Source of the DNA: Hygrocybe punicea
Taxonomy: Eukaryota > Basidiomycota > Agaricomycetes > Agaricales > Hygrophoraceae
Length of the DNA: 64,000 nucleotides
Assembly: GCA_963556145.1 (NCBI GenBank)
Contig: OY744473.1
Coordinates: 3,596,001 to 3,660,000 of the forward strand
Direction of reading: 5' to 3'
Part shown: positions 35,987 through 47,034 of the stretch, in pieces
Position numbering within the stretch: position 1 is the stretch's first letter
Layout: every line of letters begins with the position of its first letter
Notes under the pieces: generated by a model
The model's database searches: none
What the model saw: only the letters and a program-made list of their open reading frames with translations
Told to the model about the DNA's origin: nothing
Translations under genes and position numbers: made by a program

Positions 35987-37932
35987 GTGAATGTTTGTTC
36001 CACCAAGAATTACTGGAGTTGACTTTGTTCAGGTATCTTCTTGTTGTTCATGGGTTTTAGTATCCAATTAATCTATCCGAAATAAGGCTTGTTGAGGGTT
36101 TATGTATTGTATGTCAATAGAACTGGAACAGTGAGGTCTCTTCAATAAGAAGTGAGACTTTGAGTGGGTGTGAAGGATGATTGATAAGCACAATGTACTG
36201 GAAATGCTAAATATTCACTACTGGATCAATGAATACTGATAACAATATTCACCAATTTAATATGAATTGTCTTGGCTACAGGGCCTATTCAATCAAAAGT
36301 ATCTCTGGATATTATAATATCTGACTTAAATCTGAAGCTTCAAATGCACATTGGCTACTAGTTCAGGGATATCTTTAATACCTTTTGAATACTCTTTTTT
36401 GTTTAGGATGAAACCTTAACCTTAGAAATGTATCTAGCTGACTAATGCTGACTAATGAACTGATTGGACTGAGTGAACTAAGTGAATTCTCCTTGCTGAC
36501 AAGGGGAACTCAAAGAATACTAGAGTGAGAGTGAACTGGACTGGATTACAGGCACTAGCTACAATGAATGACTACTAGTACCAAGAGAATGAGGGAACAC
36601 ACTGTGTGAACCCAAACTATAAGTTGACTACTCACTGGTGAGGGGGGAAATCCTACTGACTACTGGAGTTTGGGGCCCTATTTATACTGTTGGAGAACAA
36701 TGGGAAAGTGAGAACAATGGGGCTGAGTCATAAGAATGATGGATGACATCAAAGAGGCTGTGAACAATGGGCTGAGTGAACTTTATCTCCTTTTGGACTG
36801 TTTAGAACAATGGACTGTTCAGAACAATAGACCTCCATTGTCTTTAGGTAAGAAAGTTATCATGATCACTCTCTGATGCATCCTATCTTATCACTATCGT
36901 ATCTCCCTCTTGTTCATAATGAGTGGGGAATGTGCCTCTGTGCACTATACATAAATGGTTAAGACTGGGCATTGCTAGTGGAGCCCTTTCAGTGGATCTT
37001 GCCCAGTAACAGTGAGGGAGCCAACAGGATAAAGTTCCAATCCCAGTGGATGGGCCAAGATGAGCCAAGATATTTTTTTCCCTTGATATTTAATGGGCCC
37101 ATAAAGTTAGAAGGCTTATTCTATTTGGCTCCCCAGGGAGCCACTTAGTCATCCAGGCACAATCAGGAGATTGGGGGCGCTTTCGATGTCATGGTGCACC
37201 CCACAAATTTCAATCTGATCATATCTGGATCTTATCACATGCAGCTGTACAAAGTCTAGGCATGGGTTTGGGTTAACCCGTGGTTTTTGCCTGCCTGTGT
37301 GCCTATGTTAGCAACCCTTGCCAAAACCACATCAACGACAACGACAACATCAACATGGTGCCAACCAAGGGCCGGCTTGGCAATGGTGCTGGTGATGGCT
37401 GCGAGGATGAGACAAAGGAGGAGATGAAATCAGGACGGCAATGGTGGTGACCCAGAAGCTGGCAACCCCCCACTCATGAACCATGCACACCAAAGTCAAG
37501 TAACGCTCCACTACGACAGCGCAGGAAGGTCGGGCATCGCTGCCGTTCATTCTCAGAGAAAAAGAGATGGCACCAAGACCTACAATGACCAGCTCATTGA
37601 GTTAGTACCTGTTTTGATATCTCTGGTATCATCCTCCATTGACACAGAACGTCCCATGTAGATTAAAATGATTGTCGACCCTGCTTGACCCATTCTGCCC
37701 CAGTCTCTTGTTGCTTGTTGCACCGCCACCCAAGTTACCAATGGTGAAGCCCAAGCTGCTAGGTCTGTTTCTAGGTGTCCTCCATTCATATCCCATGCTA
37801 ATCCCCTCATGTGATAAAGGAATGGGTAGCTTGAGGAAGGTGTGGCAGGAGCGGCGGTAATTTGGCAAGCAAACTCATTCTAATTGGCCCCTGATCAAAT
37901 GATATCAGGACAACCATGAGCACAGCCGTGTG
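35987..37932. other. unresolved repeat, possibly a degraded LTR on the minus strand
   Basis: No coding frame is supported. On the minus strand a consensus-like TATAAATAGGGCC lies at about 36668-36680, followed for several hundred bases by CAGT/CACT-rich sequence of the kind seen in LTR leaders. I could not find a second LTR or retrotransposon domains. At 37476-37870 there are short frames without recognisable similarity. Confidence 0.3.
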
Positions 37933-38165
37933 TAGGGTTTAACACGGGTAACCCGGGGGTCTAAAAAATCCAACCCGGGCCCAGACCTGCCAAACCCGGT
38001 CAATGGCGGGTAAGGGTCCAGGTGCCAGTGGGTTTTGCCCCTGGGTTGCCCCTGGGTTGACCAGGTTTGCATGCACCGCCCAGGTTTCATCATACCCGTG
38101 GGGCACCACATACCTCGCGTCTGGGTTCTGAGACCCAGACCGAGGCAGGCTCACCCCAACTGTTC

Positions 38166-38215
38166 TCCTCACAAATTGCAGGCACGTATCAATAGATACG
38201 GTGCTGCGCTTCGTA
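38166..38215. repeat. hairpin motif, copy in element B
   Basis: CTCCTCACAAATTGCA, then the core CACGTATCAATAGATACG, then TGCGCTTCGTAGATGG. It has the same order of arms and core as in elements A and C, with more substitutions. Confidence 0.5.
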
Positions 38216-38359
38216 GATGGGTGCCGGGGAGCCCTCCGGTGTCCCCAAGGGATGGGGAGGGACAGGGGGTCTCGTCCCATGGTCCCTGCCTGGCATTGCC
38301 AGCACTGCTGCTACCAACCGTCGTCCTCGTCAGGGTGGTGGTATGGTTGTGGTGGTGTT

Positions 38360-38715
38360 GCTGCCATGGCTGCTGCTGCTGCTGCTGCTGCTGCCTGCTG
38401 CCAACCGTCGTCCTCATCTGCTGCTGCTGCTGCTGTCGCCATTGCCGCTGCTGTTGTTGCTGCTGCTGCTGGCATTGCTGCTGCTGCTGCTGGCTGTTGC
38501 CGTTGTTGTTGCTTTGCTGCTGCTGCTGCTGGCATGCTGTTGTTGTCCTCGTTGGGTGGTGGTATGGTCATGGTGGTGTTGCTGCCACAGCTGCTGCTGC
38601 TGCCGTTGCTGCTGCTGCCGGCGTTGCTGCTGTGGCCGGCGTTGCTGCTGTTGCTGGCGCTGCTGCTGTTGCTGGCGCTGCTGCTGCTGCTGTCATTGTT
38701 GTTGCCATTGCTGTT
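38360..38715 (+). repeat. CTG/GTT trinucleotide tract in element B
   Basis: Long interrupted CTG runs with TTG, GCC and GGC variants. Every reading frame through it is open and encodes homopolymer-like Leu, Cys, Ala or Gln, so the frames here are composition artefacts, not genes. Confidence 0.9.
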
Positions 38716-39599
38716 CCATCGTCGTTGTTGACGCTGCCATTGCCATTGCCACCATTGGTGGTGGTGTTGGTGGTGTTGTTGTGGCTGTCCCGTTTCCGTT
38801 GGCATTGCATTGGCGTTGGGATCCATCGTGGTGTGCTCGTGATGTGGTTGCGGTCGAGTTCCCCCAATAAATAATATTAGTAAAGTTAACAGACTTACCT
38901 GTGTTGATGACCCGTGATGACCCGTGAACCCGCCGGTTTGGGTCGTGGTGTTGCATGGGTCGCCAAAATGGCAACCCAGTACCCGCACCGGTCAGACCCG
39001 AACTGGCGGGTCACCGGGTTTACCCGGACCCGTGTTAAACCTTAGCCACGTGCTGGATGCGACCACATCTTTGGCACTCCCCTTCAGCAATAACATCTTG
39101 TACTGAGATATCCCACCTTACAGAACTGAATTCAGCTCATTACACACATGAGAGCATGCCTGAGTGCATCACAGCCATACTCGTGAGCATTAGTCTGCCA
39201 GGACATCCACAGATGTCTTGCCAGCCCAAAACACTCTGCGAACAACTTGCGAGCAGTACCAGAGAATGAATAATGAGAAGGGGTTTTGGGGAGGTGCTAG
39301 GTGCAAAAATGACAGGGGAACACCAAAGACTGCTGCTGACCTTGATGCTACAATGAGGTTCGTCACTGCAATTGTTTACTTTCTGTATCACTAATTGTCA
39401 GGAGGGATAGGACTACACTGCTATCAATAATGTTCCTCCGTTGGTTTCTGTGGTAATACCTGCTTTCCCACTACTCAGTCAGCCAGACCCATGTGCCATT
39501 CTGTTATGGCAAACCATGGCCCTGTCATCTCACTCATGGACCACCCCCTCATTCTCTACCCACAGCCAAAAGCTGTGGCATAGCCAATGCCTCATGTCG

Positions 39600-39830
39600 C
39601 AGTCACCTCACAAACACAAATGGCCATGTCCATTGACATGCATCTGATGTTTGTGAGGCAAATACTTGGCCTTTGCCCTCGTCCTGTTCCATCACAGTCA
39701 CCTCACAAACACAAATGGCCATGTCAATTGATGTGCATCTGATGTTCATGAGGTGAATATTGCCTTTGACCTTGCCAATTCCATCCCAGTCACCTCATGA
39801 ACACAATAAAATTGGATCAAGACTTGAACA
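39600..39830. repeat. 95-bp tandem repeat carrying the same hairpin core
   Basis: Units begin with CAGTCACCTCACAAACAC at 39600 and 39695, and a shortened third unit begins at 39787. Each full unit holds CACCTCACAAAC, a core CATGTCCATTGACATG or CATGTCAATTGATGTG, and GTTTGTGAGG or GTTCATGAGG as the closing arm. Confidence 0.85.
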
Positions 39831-40524
39831 GTCTTGAGTGTTCCTATTAGATCCGGATGGATAAACAATAGCTGTCAGGTACGCATCAATTTGCTGACTA
39901 ATGTGAAGAGCACATTGGAGTGCTGGATCTCAAGGCACTCAATGAGAAACGAGGAAATTTTTCAGTGTAATACCAAAGTCTATCGATCGATCGTTTTGGG
40001 AGACAATTGGGCAAGATCCTACTGGCTGTGGATGTACAGAATGAGGATCACAGACCACAAATTGAGGAACTCACCAGTTGTTGTATGATCTGAACCGATT
40101 GGTGGGACTCATTCACCATCATTGCACTAGTACCAATGGGTGTAGAGCAATGGCATATGGTGTCAGATCAAGGGATTCATGGAATAGCAAAAATGGGTAT
40201 CATGCTTCCAAATCAAGTGTTCTATATACAGCTAACATGCGCTAACAATTCACTTCTGACAGGGAAGGGCTCTCTGCTATCCACGCCATTTCTATGCTGT
40301 GAATGTTGTTGAATTGGCTCAATGCTGATGGTGCTGCCAATCTTACTTTAGGGGCTGTACTGATGCTCAATCTCAGGGAATGCAGGTTTCGATCAAGTAG
40401 CCCTCTTTTGATCTAGCGCAGTTCTCTATTGGCCAGTGAGAGCTCGCAGATGCAGCCAGGCATATATTAGGTTCATTGGGTGTCCGTCTGTACCCCTGTC
40501 AAGCATTCCCAAAGTCATGGGCAG

Positions 40525-40671
40525 TGGAGTGGGTCTGAGGCTGCTCACACACGAAAGGGGAAGTGACAATGGAATCAGATAGGATAGGATCGACTAAGAC
40601 AGGAAATGGCTACCTAAGGGAACCCAACCGTGGGACCTGGGTCACATGACAGCCCAGGCACAACTACTACA
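40525..40671 (+). mobile_element. diverged solo LTR (same family as the 43.5-kb LTR element)
   Basis: Begins TGGAGTGGGTCTG and ends ACTACTACA (TG...CA). It shares blocks with the 159-bp LTRs at 43551 and 45298, in the same order: GATAGGATAGGA, GGCTAC, CCGTGGGA, GTCAC and the ACTAC end. No internal domain or second copy is adjacent. Confidence 0.6.
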
Positions 40672-41325
40672 GCGGGGATGCAAGTGAGGACTTGGATGGC
40701 TCAAACTTCCTTGACTTTCCTTGACTTGGTTCATCTACTGGTTTTACAGCATATGAGTCGTCTACTGCTGATGTTCCTTTTTCCTCAGATGCTCTGGCAA
40801 CACTCACCATCCAGGAATCACTTGACCTTCTAGCAAAGTTCCCCTCTATTCTGCCTGACAACAGCCTTTGTCTCATTGGTTGGTCTCAGACAACCCTGGA
40901 GCCAACCATTTCCCAAGCCACTTGTTCCCTTCTCTGAAAGACATCTGACAGTTTCTTGGAATTAAAACTCACACCACTCAACTAAATTAAATCTCCGCTT
41001 AAATACCGACCTGATCGACCTGATCAGTAGATTCGTGCTAGATATATAGTAGGTAGTAGATAGTGGTCTGCGTGCTGTGACACTGCATCCTTCGCTCGCT
41101 ATGCCAGCCCATGGCTGTGTGATTCGCCTCCTTACGAATTCCAAACCCAGGGCCATCGATGGCACTCCCATTCTCAATCCAAACTGATTTACTGAATTTG
41201 AAGGCCTCACCTCAATCGTCGTATTCAGTACCCAAGCACCTCAAGCTCTCAGATGATGTGCGCAATCACTTACAGGGCCACATGCAAGAGGTCGGCATTG
41301 ATAAACATCGATTCAAGCACACGGT

Positions 41326-42362
41326 TAGGCAATGACACGGGTACGGGTAACCCGCGCGGGTTGCGGGTACGGGTACTGCCGGGTATGGGTATGGGTTACC
41401 TTTTTTGGACCCGGGCAAAACCCGTACCCGTGACCGTGGGTCTTGGCATACCCGCATGTCAGCATCAACACAAACGGACACAACAACCCAGCAGCAACCG
41501 CTTACCAACACCGTTTTCAAGTGCCCACCGCCTCCGCCTCGACGCAAACACCACCAATGGCGTCCCAAACGGCCCCATCCTCGCGCAAAACCATGTCCCA
41601 ACATGGAGACGCATCACGCTCCCGCGTCAGCCCCAAACACACCGTCCCCGCTGCAAAACGCGTCCAAACGCGTCTCAAGTCCCACCCCGGCCCCAAACCC
41701 CGCGCCTGTGCAAGAAATCACGTTCAAACGCGTCCCAGACCGCGGTCCCACAACACCCGACAATTTGACGCCCACACAGGCCCCAAAACCCGTGCCCGTG
41801 CAACAGAACGTGCCCAAACGCGCTCCAGACCCCGTTCCCCCCAATTACATGCCCACACGCGCCCACAGCCCAGAATCACGACGCCACTGTCCAGACGCCG
41901 CAACTGCGAACGCCAAGGCTCAATGGCATCGAAACGCGGGCTGACGCGTACGCAAGGTTCGAGACGACAAAGGAGGATGAGAGGAAGGGGAGAATGGGAA
42001 ATGGTGCGGGGAACGAGGAGATGGATACGATGGGCGAGAGAATCTCGCCCACAAGACCACCCGTCGCCTGGTTCCCAGCCCCCCCCACTCCCCACGAGAA
42101 CCACCCGTCACGTGGCTCCCAGCCCCCCCACTCCTCGCGTTTGCACAGCGCCACGTCAATTGATGTGCGTGTCAGCAACGCGAGGTAGATGTGGGCTGGA
42201 ACCCGCCGGGTTTCCTGCGCGGGTCAATACCCGTACCAGACCCGCCGCTACCCGCCATCTACCCGCTGAAAAAAGACCCGTGGGTAGACGGGTACAGGTT
42301 GGAGCGGGTCCGGGTCCAGGTCGGCCTTGGGACACCCGCGGGTATACCCGTGTCATTGCCTA
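41326..42362. mobile_element. non-autonomous hAT-type element C (1037 bp), perfect 8-bp TSD
   Basis: The ends are TAGGCAATGACACGGGTA and TACCCGTGTCATTGCCTA, nearly perfect inverted repeats. CACACGGT occurs directly on both sides (41318-41325 and 42363-42370). The subterminal regions are dense ACCCG/CGGGT arrays, as in element B. The interior is C-rich with Pro-coding tandem units and holds the hairpin at 42132-42186. Removing the element plus one duplication copy makes the surrounding MULE frame continuous. Frames of up to 309 codons inside look like compositional artefacts. Confidence 0.93.
42132..42186. repeat. hairpin motif, copy in element C (best conserved)
   Basis: CCTCGCGTTTGC and GCAACGCGAGG form the outer stem. 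Inside lies the core CACGTCAATTGATGTGCGTG. Both stem levels are nearly perfect. Confidence 0.8.
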
Positions 42363-43550
42363 CACACGGTAGAGGAGCAAAGTGAGTTCATTGATTTTGC
42401 CCAGAATGTCTCAGATATGTATCAGAAACTCGCGTCAACTTGTAGATTCAGCATTCCAAATAATCACGAATCTTGGAATCCACATTTCCGATGAGAGTGA
42501 CCGTGATGTACGGTCAAAACTTGCAATCCGACATAGTGAGCACAAGAAATGCGGACCTGGAAAGAAGTATACCCGATGGACTCGGCTTTACCAATGCCTG
42601 TGTGGAACAGATCACGAAAGTGGGCACAATGCGGCGAAAACTCGACAAACAGGCTGGGAGAATGTAGAGTGTTGGATGTATGCGCGGGTAATCACGACAC
42701 ACAATGAAAACGATCCGAAAAGTATGTGTCTAGTGATTCATCATTAAAATCCACTATAATATGGAGACAGACAAACAATTGATAGTCATTGACGAGGTCG
42801 CTGGCATGCTAGAGCACTCTGCATTGTGTGATGGACTTTTGCTTATGGCTCAAAAGCCATGAATTGCACTGCATCCGGATTTGCGAGCATATGCACTTCA
42901 AATGATGCGAGAGAATTTAGTTCCAATCAATCAGATCCGAATCCTTTGCCGCAAGTGGGCCTCTGATCATTGGGGTGATTCACCTGGTGACTCACACTAC
43001 CGGTACACGTTAACTCGGTATGAATCTACATCGCTATATTGAACACTAGCTCGTGAAGCTGGAATGGCGCAACGGTCAGGGGCCGTTGGGAACCTGGAGA
43101 AGTGGTTTCAGTTGGACAATCCACAGCCACCAACTACGCTTCTCACAGAGTCATGCATTTATTATTGACCTCTCGGCGATGATCTGAATGATCGCTTTGT
43201 GCTAATCTTATCGACTCCAGAGCAGTGCCGAATGGCATGGACATATGGGCACAAGAAACAGGTCCTTATGGATGGCACATTTGGTGTCTGTTCTGCCAAA
43301 GTTTTGGTGTTCGTTCTCATGGTGATCGATGATCGAGGCATTGGGATCCCTGTTGCGCTCATGTTATTCACAGCCTTGAAACAAGCAAAAGCGACACATG
43401 CATCATATGATGGAGAAATTTTGACAGAACTCCTCAGACGGTGGAAGGATGGGATGGGAGTGAACGAAGAAAAGGAAGCATTTGAAATATGTGTTGGGAA
43501 CACAGACAATGATACTCGCGAACGAAAAGCACTACAAACAATTTGGCCGT

Positions 43551-43709
43551 TGGAGAGGTACCGAGGTACCTCTCCGGGGGCTCACGCAGGACTCGAGGTG
43601 GAAGTCGACTGGATAGGATAGGAATGGGTCTCTCTACTACATCAGGAAGGCTACTAACTAGGTCAACCATGGGAACCCAGTCACGTGACTGCCAGGTCCC
43701 ACTACTCCA
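43551..43709 (+). repeat. 5' LTR, with terminal palindrome
   Basis: Starts with GGAGAGGTACC/GGTACCTCTCC, an inverted repeat that can form a hairpin in the first 25 bases. It contains TCACGTGA near its end. Confidence 0.88.
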
Positions 43710-45297
43710 AGTGCCCCTTTTCCTCATGGCGACGCCCTCGTCGCCAACTGCTACAGAAAAGAACACAAAACAAACGAAACTGACCAAAAAACTCTAAAGC
43801 CACAACTCCCAGTCCCTCAGAAAGCCTTGACTCAAGGCCAGGGCCTTATATCGTGAAGCGGGAAGTCGTCCTCGCGCAGGGGGCGGTAGATGACCAGACT
43901 CTATAGAACTCCTCTCTCAAACTCAAACTCTCCGAATGCCTTCCTCGCGAGGGTTAGGGCTTACGACGCAAGATCCAAAATCGCTCGAATTGCTCTGGCA
44001 AGTACTCAGTGCAGCGTGCAAGTTCTGGTGATCGAAAACGTAACGGTGTTGGTGGAACTAGGTGAACAGGTGTATGAACAAGTGTAGTGACGGCTCGTAG
44101 GTAGACTTTAATCGACATCCAGAGGTGGGGGGGAACGGGGACGAGACTGTGATAAAAGCTATAATAAATGATAGGGCATAGGGTTGTACTAACGAGGGCA
44201 TAGTATCTCGACGCGAAGGGGGTAGGCGTATCACGCGAAGGGATCGCGGCGGTTTGTTGGGTCGGCATTGGGTACATGGTGCCGTTGGGTTGTCCTTGGT
44301 AGTCACCACGGTCGAGAACGGGGCCACGGGGAGCTGAACGAGGGCTCGCGGGGCCGGGCATGGTGCAAGAAACCGGCCGGGGGGTGGTGACGTGGCGGAA
44401 TGCGGTGGGGGTCTGGGGGCGGTGGGCACGGTCCGTTCATGGTATTGGAGGCAGGTGGGGTGCTCCGGGATGGTGAACGGGTGGGCCGCGAGTGTCGTGA
44501 GTCGACCTGGGGCCGGCTACGTTGGCGGAACGGAGCCGCGCGATGGTGACGTGGCGCGGGGCTGGGGTGTCTGGAGGTGACGGCGGGGGTTCGTTTGGTG
44601 CAACGAAGGGGAACGGGGGGTCCTGGCCGGTGGAACGATGATGCCGGGAGTCGAATGAGTCCGTGTAGGGGTGGGGGTGACGAGAAATGGGGGTCTAAAA
44701 GTGGTGACGTGGCAGATCCGTGGGGTGACCAAAAGGGCGGGACGGCTTCGTTTGGGGCAACGAAGCGTGGTGGGGGGTTCTTCTGGGCAGGATGTAAGCA
44801 CCGGGTCGTCGAGCGTGGATGTAGGGACCGAGATGGATACGTGTGGGGCCGGGGAATGCTAAAATATGGGGGGTCGAAAGGTGGTGACGCGGCTGTACGC
44901 GGGTGGCCGTTGGGCGTCAAAAATGGACGACGTGGGGCAGAACGGGGGCCGTAAGACGTCCAAGGAAGGCTTGAGAGGCCGTCCTGGGTCTGAGAAGAAA
45001 AAACCGGGCGTGGATGCGGGTGACGCGGCCTGGGGCTTTTGGGTGCTCGAAAAGGGTCGAGTCCGCGTCTCTGGGTCAACGATGGTCGACGCGGGGCCCT
45101 GGTGGACTGAGCGAGAGTGCCGGGGGGTAGCGCGATTGATGTACGGCTGTGAATGAAGAGAAACTCCGCCGTCGCGCAGCAGGGGGTGGTGAGGCCGAAA
45201 AGAGTCGTCTCGCAAGAAAATCCAGCAAAGAAAGGCAAAAAGAGGAGAAAGTCCAGAAAAAGAAAGCAGTGAGTCGAAAACACTCTCATCACCACGA

Positions 45298-45456
45298 TGG
45301 AGAAGTACCGAGGTACCTCTCCGGGGGCTCACGCAGGACTCGAGGTGGAAGTCGACTGGATAGGATAGGAATGGGTCTCTCTACTACATCAGGAAGGCTA
45401 CTAACTAGGTCAACCGTGGGAACCCAGTCACGTGACTGCCAGGTCCCACTACTCCA
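45298..45456 (+). repeat. 3' LTR
   Basis: Identical to the 5' LTR except A for G in the first palindrome arm and G for A in CCGTGGG. Two differences in 159 bp indicate a comparatively recent insertion. Confidence 0.88.
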
Positions 45457-45460
45457 CCGT

Positions 45461-45602
45461 TGTAGTAGTGGTGCCTGTCATGTCACGTGACCTGGACCTT
45501 AGTCAGTAGCCAGTTCCGGATGTAGTAGACAGACGTCTATCCCATCCACCTCAGCCATTCCGTGTGATTCCGTCCCCGATCCCGAGAGGTCCCTCGGGAC
45601 CA
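45461..45602 (-). mobile_element. inverted solo LTR of a related subfamily
   Basis: Read on the minus strand it starts TGGTCCCGAGGGACC (again a palindrome) and ends ACTACTACA. It shares TCTACTACATC, GGCTACT and GGTCACGTGACA with the 159-bp LTRs. CTCCACCGT occurs directly on both sides (45452-45460 and 45603-45611). Confidence 0.65.
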
Positions 45603-47034
45603 CTCCACCGTCGATTTATCTTCTCCTGTGCTCTTTTCATATCTGGCAATCCTGGCGCAATGGGCTAAACCGCTACTTGACAGTCATTCCAAAAGGCCCT
45701 GGACGTCAAGAGGTCCGAATGTGTTTTGGGTCACTGCTCATGTGTTTGCTCAAAAAGACCACAGAATATTGAGATGCTGTCGCAGCATACAATGAAGAAG
45801 TTGCACATTTTCGTGCACTCGGAGGTCGAGGAAGTAGCACACTTGCCAAAAAGCAGTCAAAAGGTGGACTGGCCCTTTTAACCTACCTGCAAACATACCT
45901 TTCACTACCCAGTTTCTGGTTGTCCTGGTCGAAAGCTGGTGCAATCGAGGCAGCACATAGACTTGGCATCCCTATTTACAAAATTTCACGTACCACAAAT
46001 CACCTGGAGTCGTTTAATGGGCGGATGAAGGCGAAATACTATGCTGCATACATGCGATCAGGACGGCTGCCACCTCACAATGGTCACTCGTGTTTTAGCT
46101 GATTTTTTTGCCGAGTACACTGAACGGAGAAAGCAGACAGACTATTTTGAAGACATGCGGAATGCAGCTTGCACTGATCATGATCAATCCGACAATTCAA
46201 CATCTCTAATTCCACAACGTCGGCAGTTGCAAATGGTGGCTGATGCGGACATTGCAGTTGACGAACTATCAACAGAAGTCGAGAAATCGTTCTTGCAGCA
46301 ACTTGAAGAAGACAACCACGATGACAAGCATGAGGAGGACGAAGACGACAACAGTGTAGCATGTGATGGAGACGAAATCAATCTCACCATACATCTCAAG
46401 GCTCAACACTGGCAGGTGCCATCCTCACCCAGCCTCGACATGTGCGATCGTGCCATGGATTCAAGCACGATCATAAAGGATCTTCCCATCAATCCTTTAT
46501 TAGAATTCATGCCCTACGATAGCGATCAGCCCAGCCCACTTTCAACCGACATCCTCGACATCGACTTGATTTCGCTACCAGTACTGGAAATTGGTGGCAA
46601 CATTCTGGTCTCGAATGCTGTGGTTACTGCATATCAAGAGCTCGTTTTAGCAGAAGATGACCTGGCCAACCGAATACGCACATTCCTTCACCTTTCAACA
46701 GACCATTCAGCACATGACATTGTCACGCCGCATATTAGTCCAAGGCTCAAATTACAGATACCAGAGTGGACACCGTCATCCAAATCTGCCATTTTACCTC
46801 AAGAAGTTCCCGCAAATCGTGGGCCATCGATTTCCCCTCCACTTGTATTGCCACTTAGCTTGGACTCAGAAACGGACTCAGAAGAGCCACTTTGAGTAGT
46901 GACCAATAGAGCATTTTCGCCACAGTTGAAATCACGTCAACTTCAATCATACAGTATTCAATAGACATGTTTGTAAATGCCCTTCATATTGCTACGTAAT
47001 CATTAATCAATGTTCTTAAAACGGCCAGTTCCAA

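Larger units (their letters stand above)
37933..39044. mobile_element. non-autonomous hAT-type element B (1112 bp)
   Basis: The left end TAGGGTTTAACACGGGT matches the right end ACCCGTGTTAAACCTTA in reverse complement with one mismatch. The flanks are GCCGTGTG and GCCACGTG (6 of 8 identical, both differences transitions), a likely aged 8-bp target duplication. Subterminal regions carry many ACCCG/CGGGT units. The interior has a hairpin at 38166-38215 and a long CTG/GTT trinucleotide tract. No transposase. Confidence 0.8.
43551..45456 (+). mobile_element. short LTR element without retrotransposon genes (TRIM-like, 1906 bp)
   Basis: Two 159-bp direct repeats (43551-43709 and 45298-45456) start TGGAG and end CTCCA, differing at two positions. 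The flanks share CCGT, a likely target duplication. The interior is GC-rich on the left strand, with repeated GTGACGTGGC-like words and a 330-codon Pro/Arg-rich frame on the minus strand. I see no gag, protease, reverse transcriptase or integrase motif. It sits inside the MULE catalytic domain. Confidence 0.85.
41214..46895 (+). pseudogene. Mutator-like (MULE) transposase, decayed and interrupted
   Basis: Coding remnants read in order: KHLKLSDDVRNHLQGHMQE up to 41325, continuing in frame after 42370 (VEEQSEFIDFAQNVSDMY); a Cys-rich segment CLCGTDHESGHNAAKTRQT at about 42595; the catalytic core from about 43205 (GHKKQVLMDGTFGVCSAK, then LMVIDDRGIGIPVALML); after the LTR insertion, WQSWRNGLNRYL and FWLSWSKAGAIEAAHRLG, then RTTNHLESFNGRMKAKYY; and an acidic C terminus ending at 46895. 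These match fungal MULE transposases. Internal TGA stops (near 42869, 43040, 43166) and frameshifts show it is dead. It is interrupted by a hAT-type element and by an LTR element. Confidence 0.85.

Noticed and set aside
35987..37932. Copia-type Pol remnants on the minus strand
   Set aside because: Only weak word-level resemblance could be found; not enough to name a family.
38035..38988. Long Leu/Cys/Ala and Gln/Ala frames on both strands in element B
   Set aside because: They are products of the CTG trinucleotide tract; all frames are open.
39600..39830. Regular repeats that could suggest a CRISPR array
   Set aside because: Only 2.4 units of 95 bp in an evidently eukaryotic genome; the units are contiguous without unique spacers.
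41443..42372. 309-codon plus-strand frame across element C
   Set aside because: It runs through the ACCCG array and over the element's terminal repeat and TSD, so it is a compositional artefact.
44303..45295. 330-codon minus-strand frame inside the LTR element
   Set aside because: Pro/Arg/Ser-rich composition comes from the GC-rich interior; several other frames there are equally open and no domain is visible.
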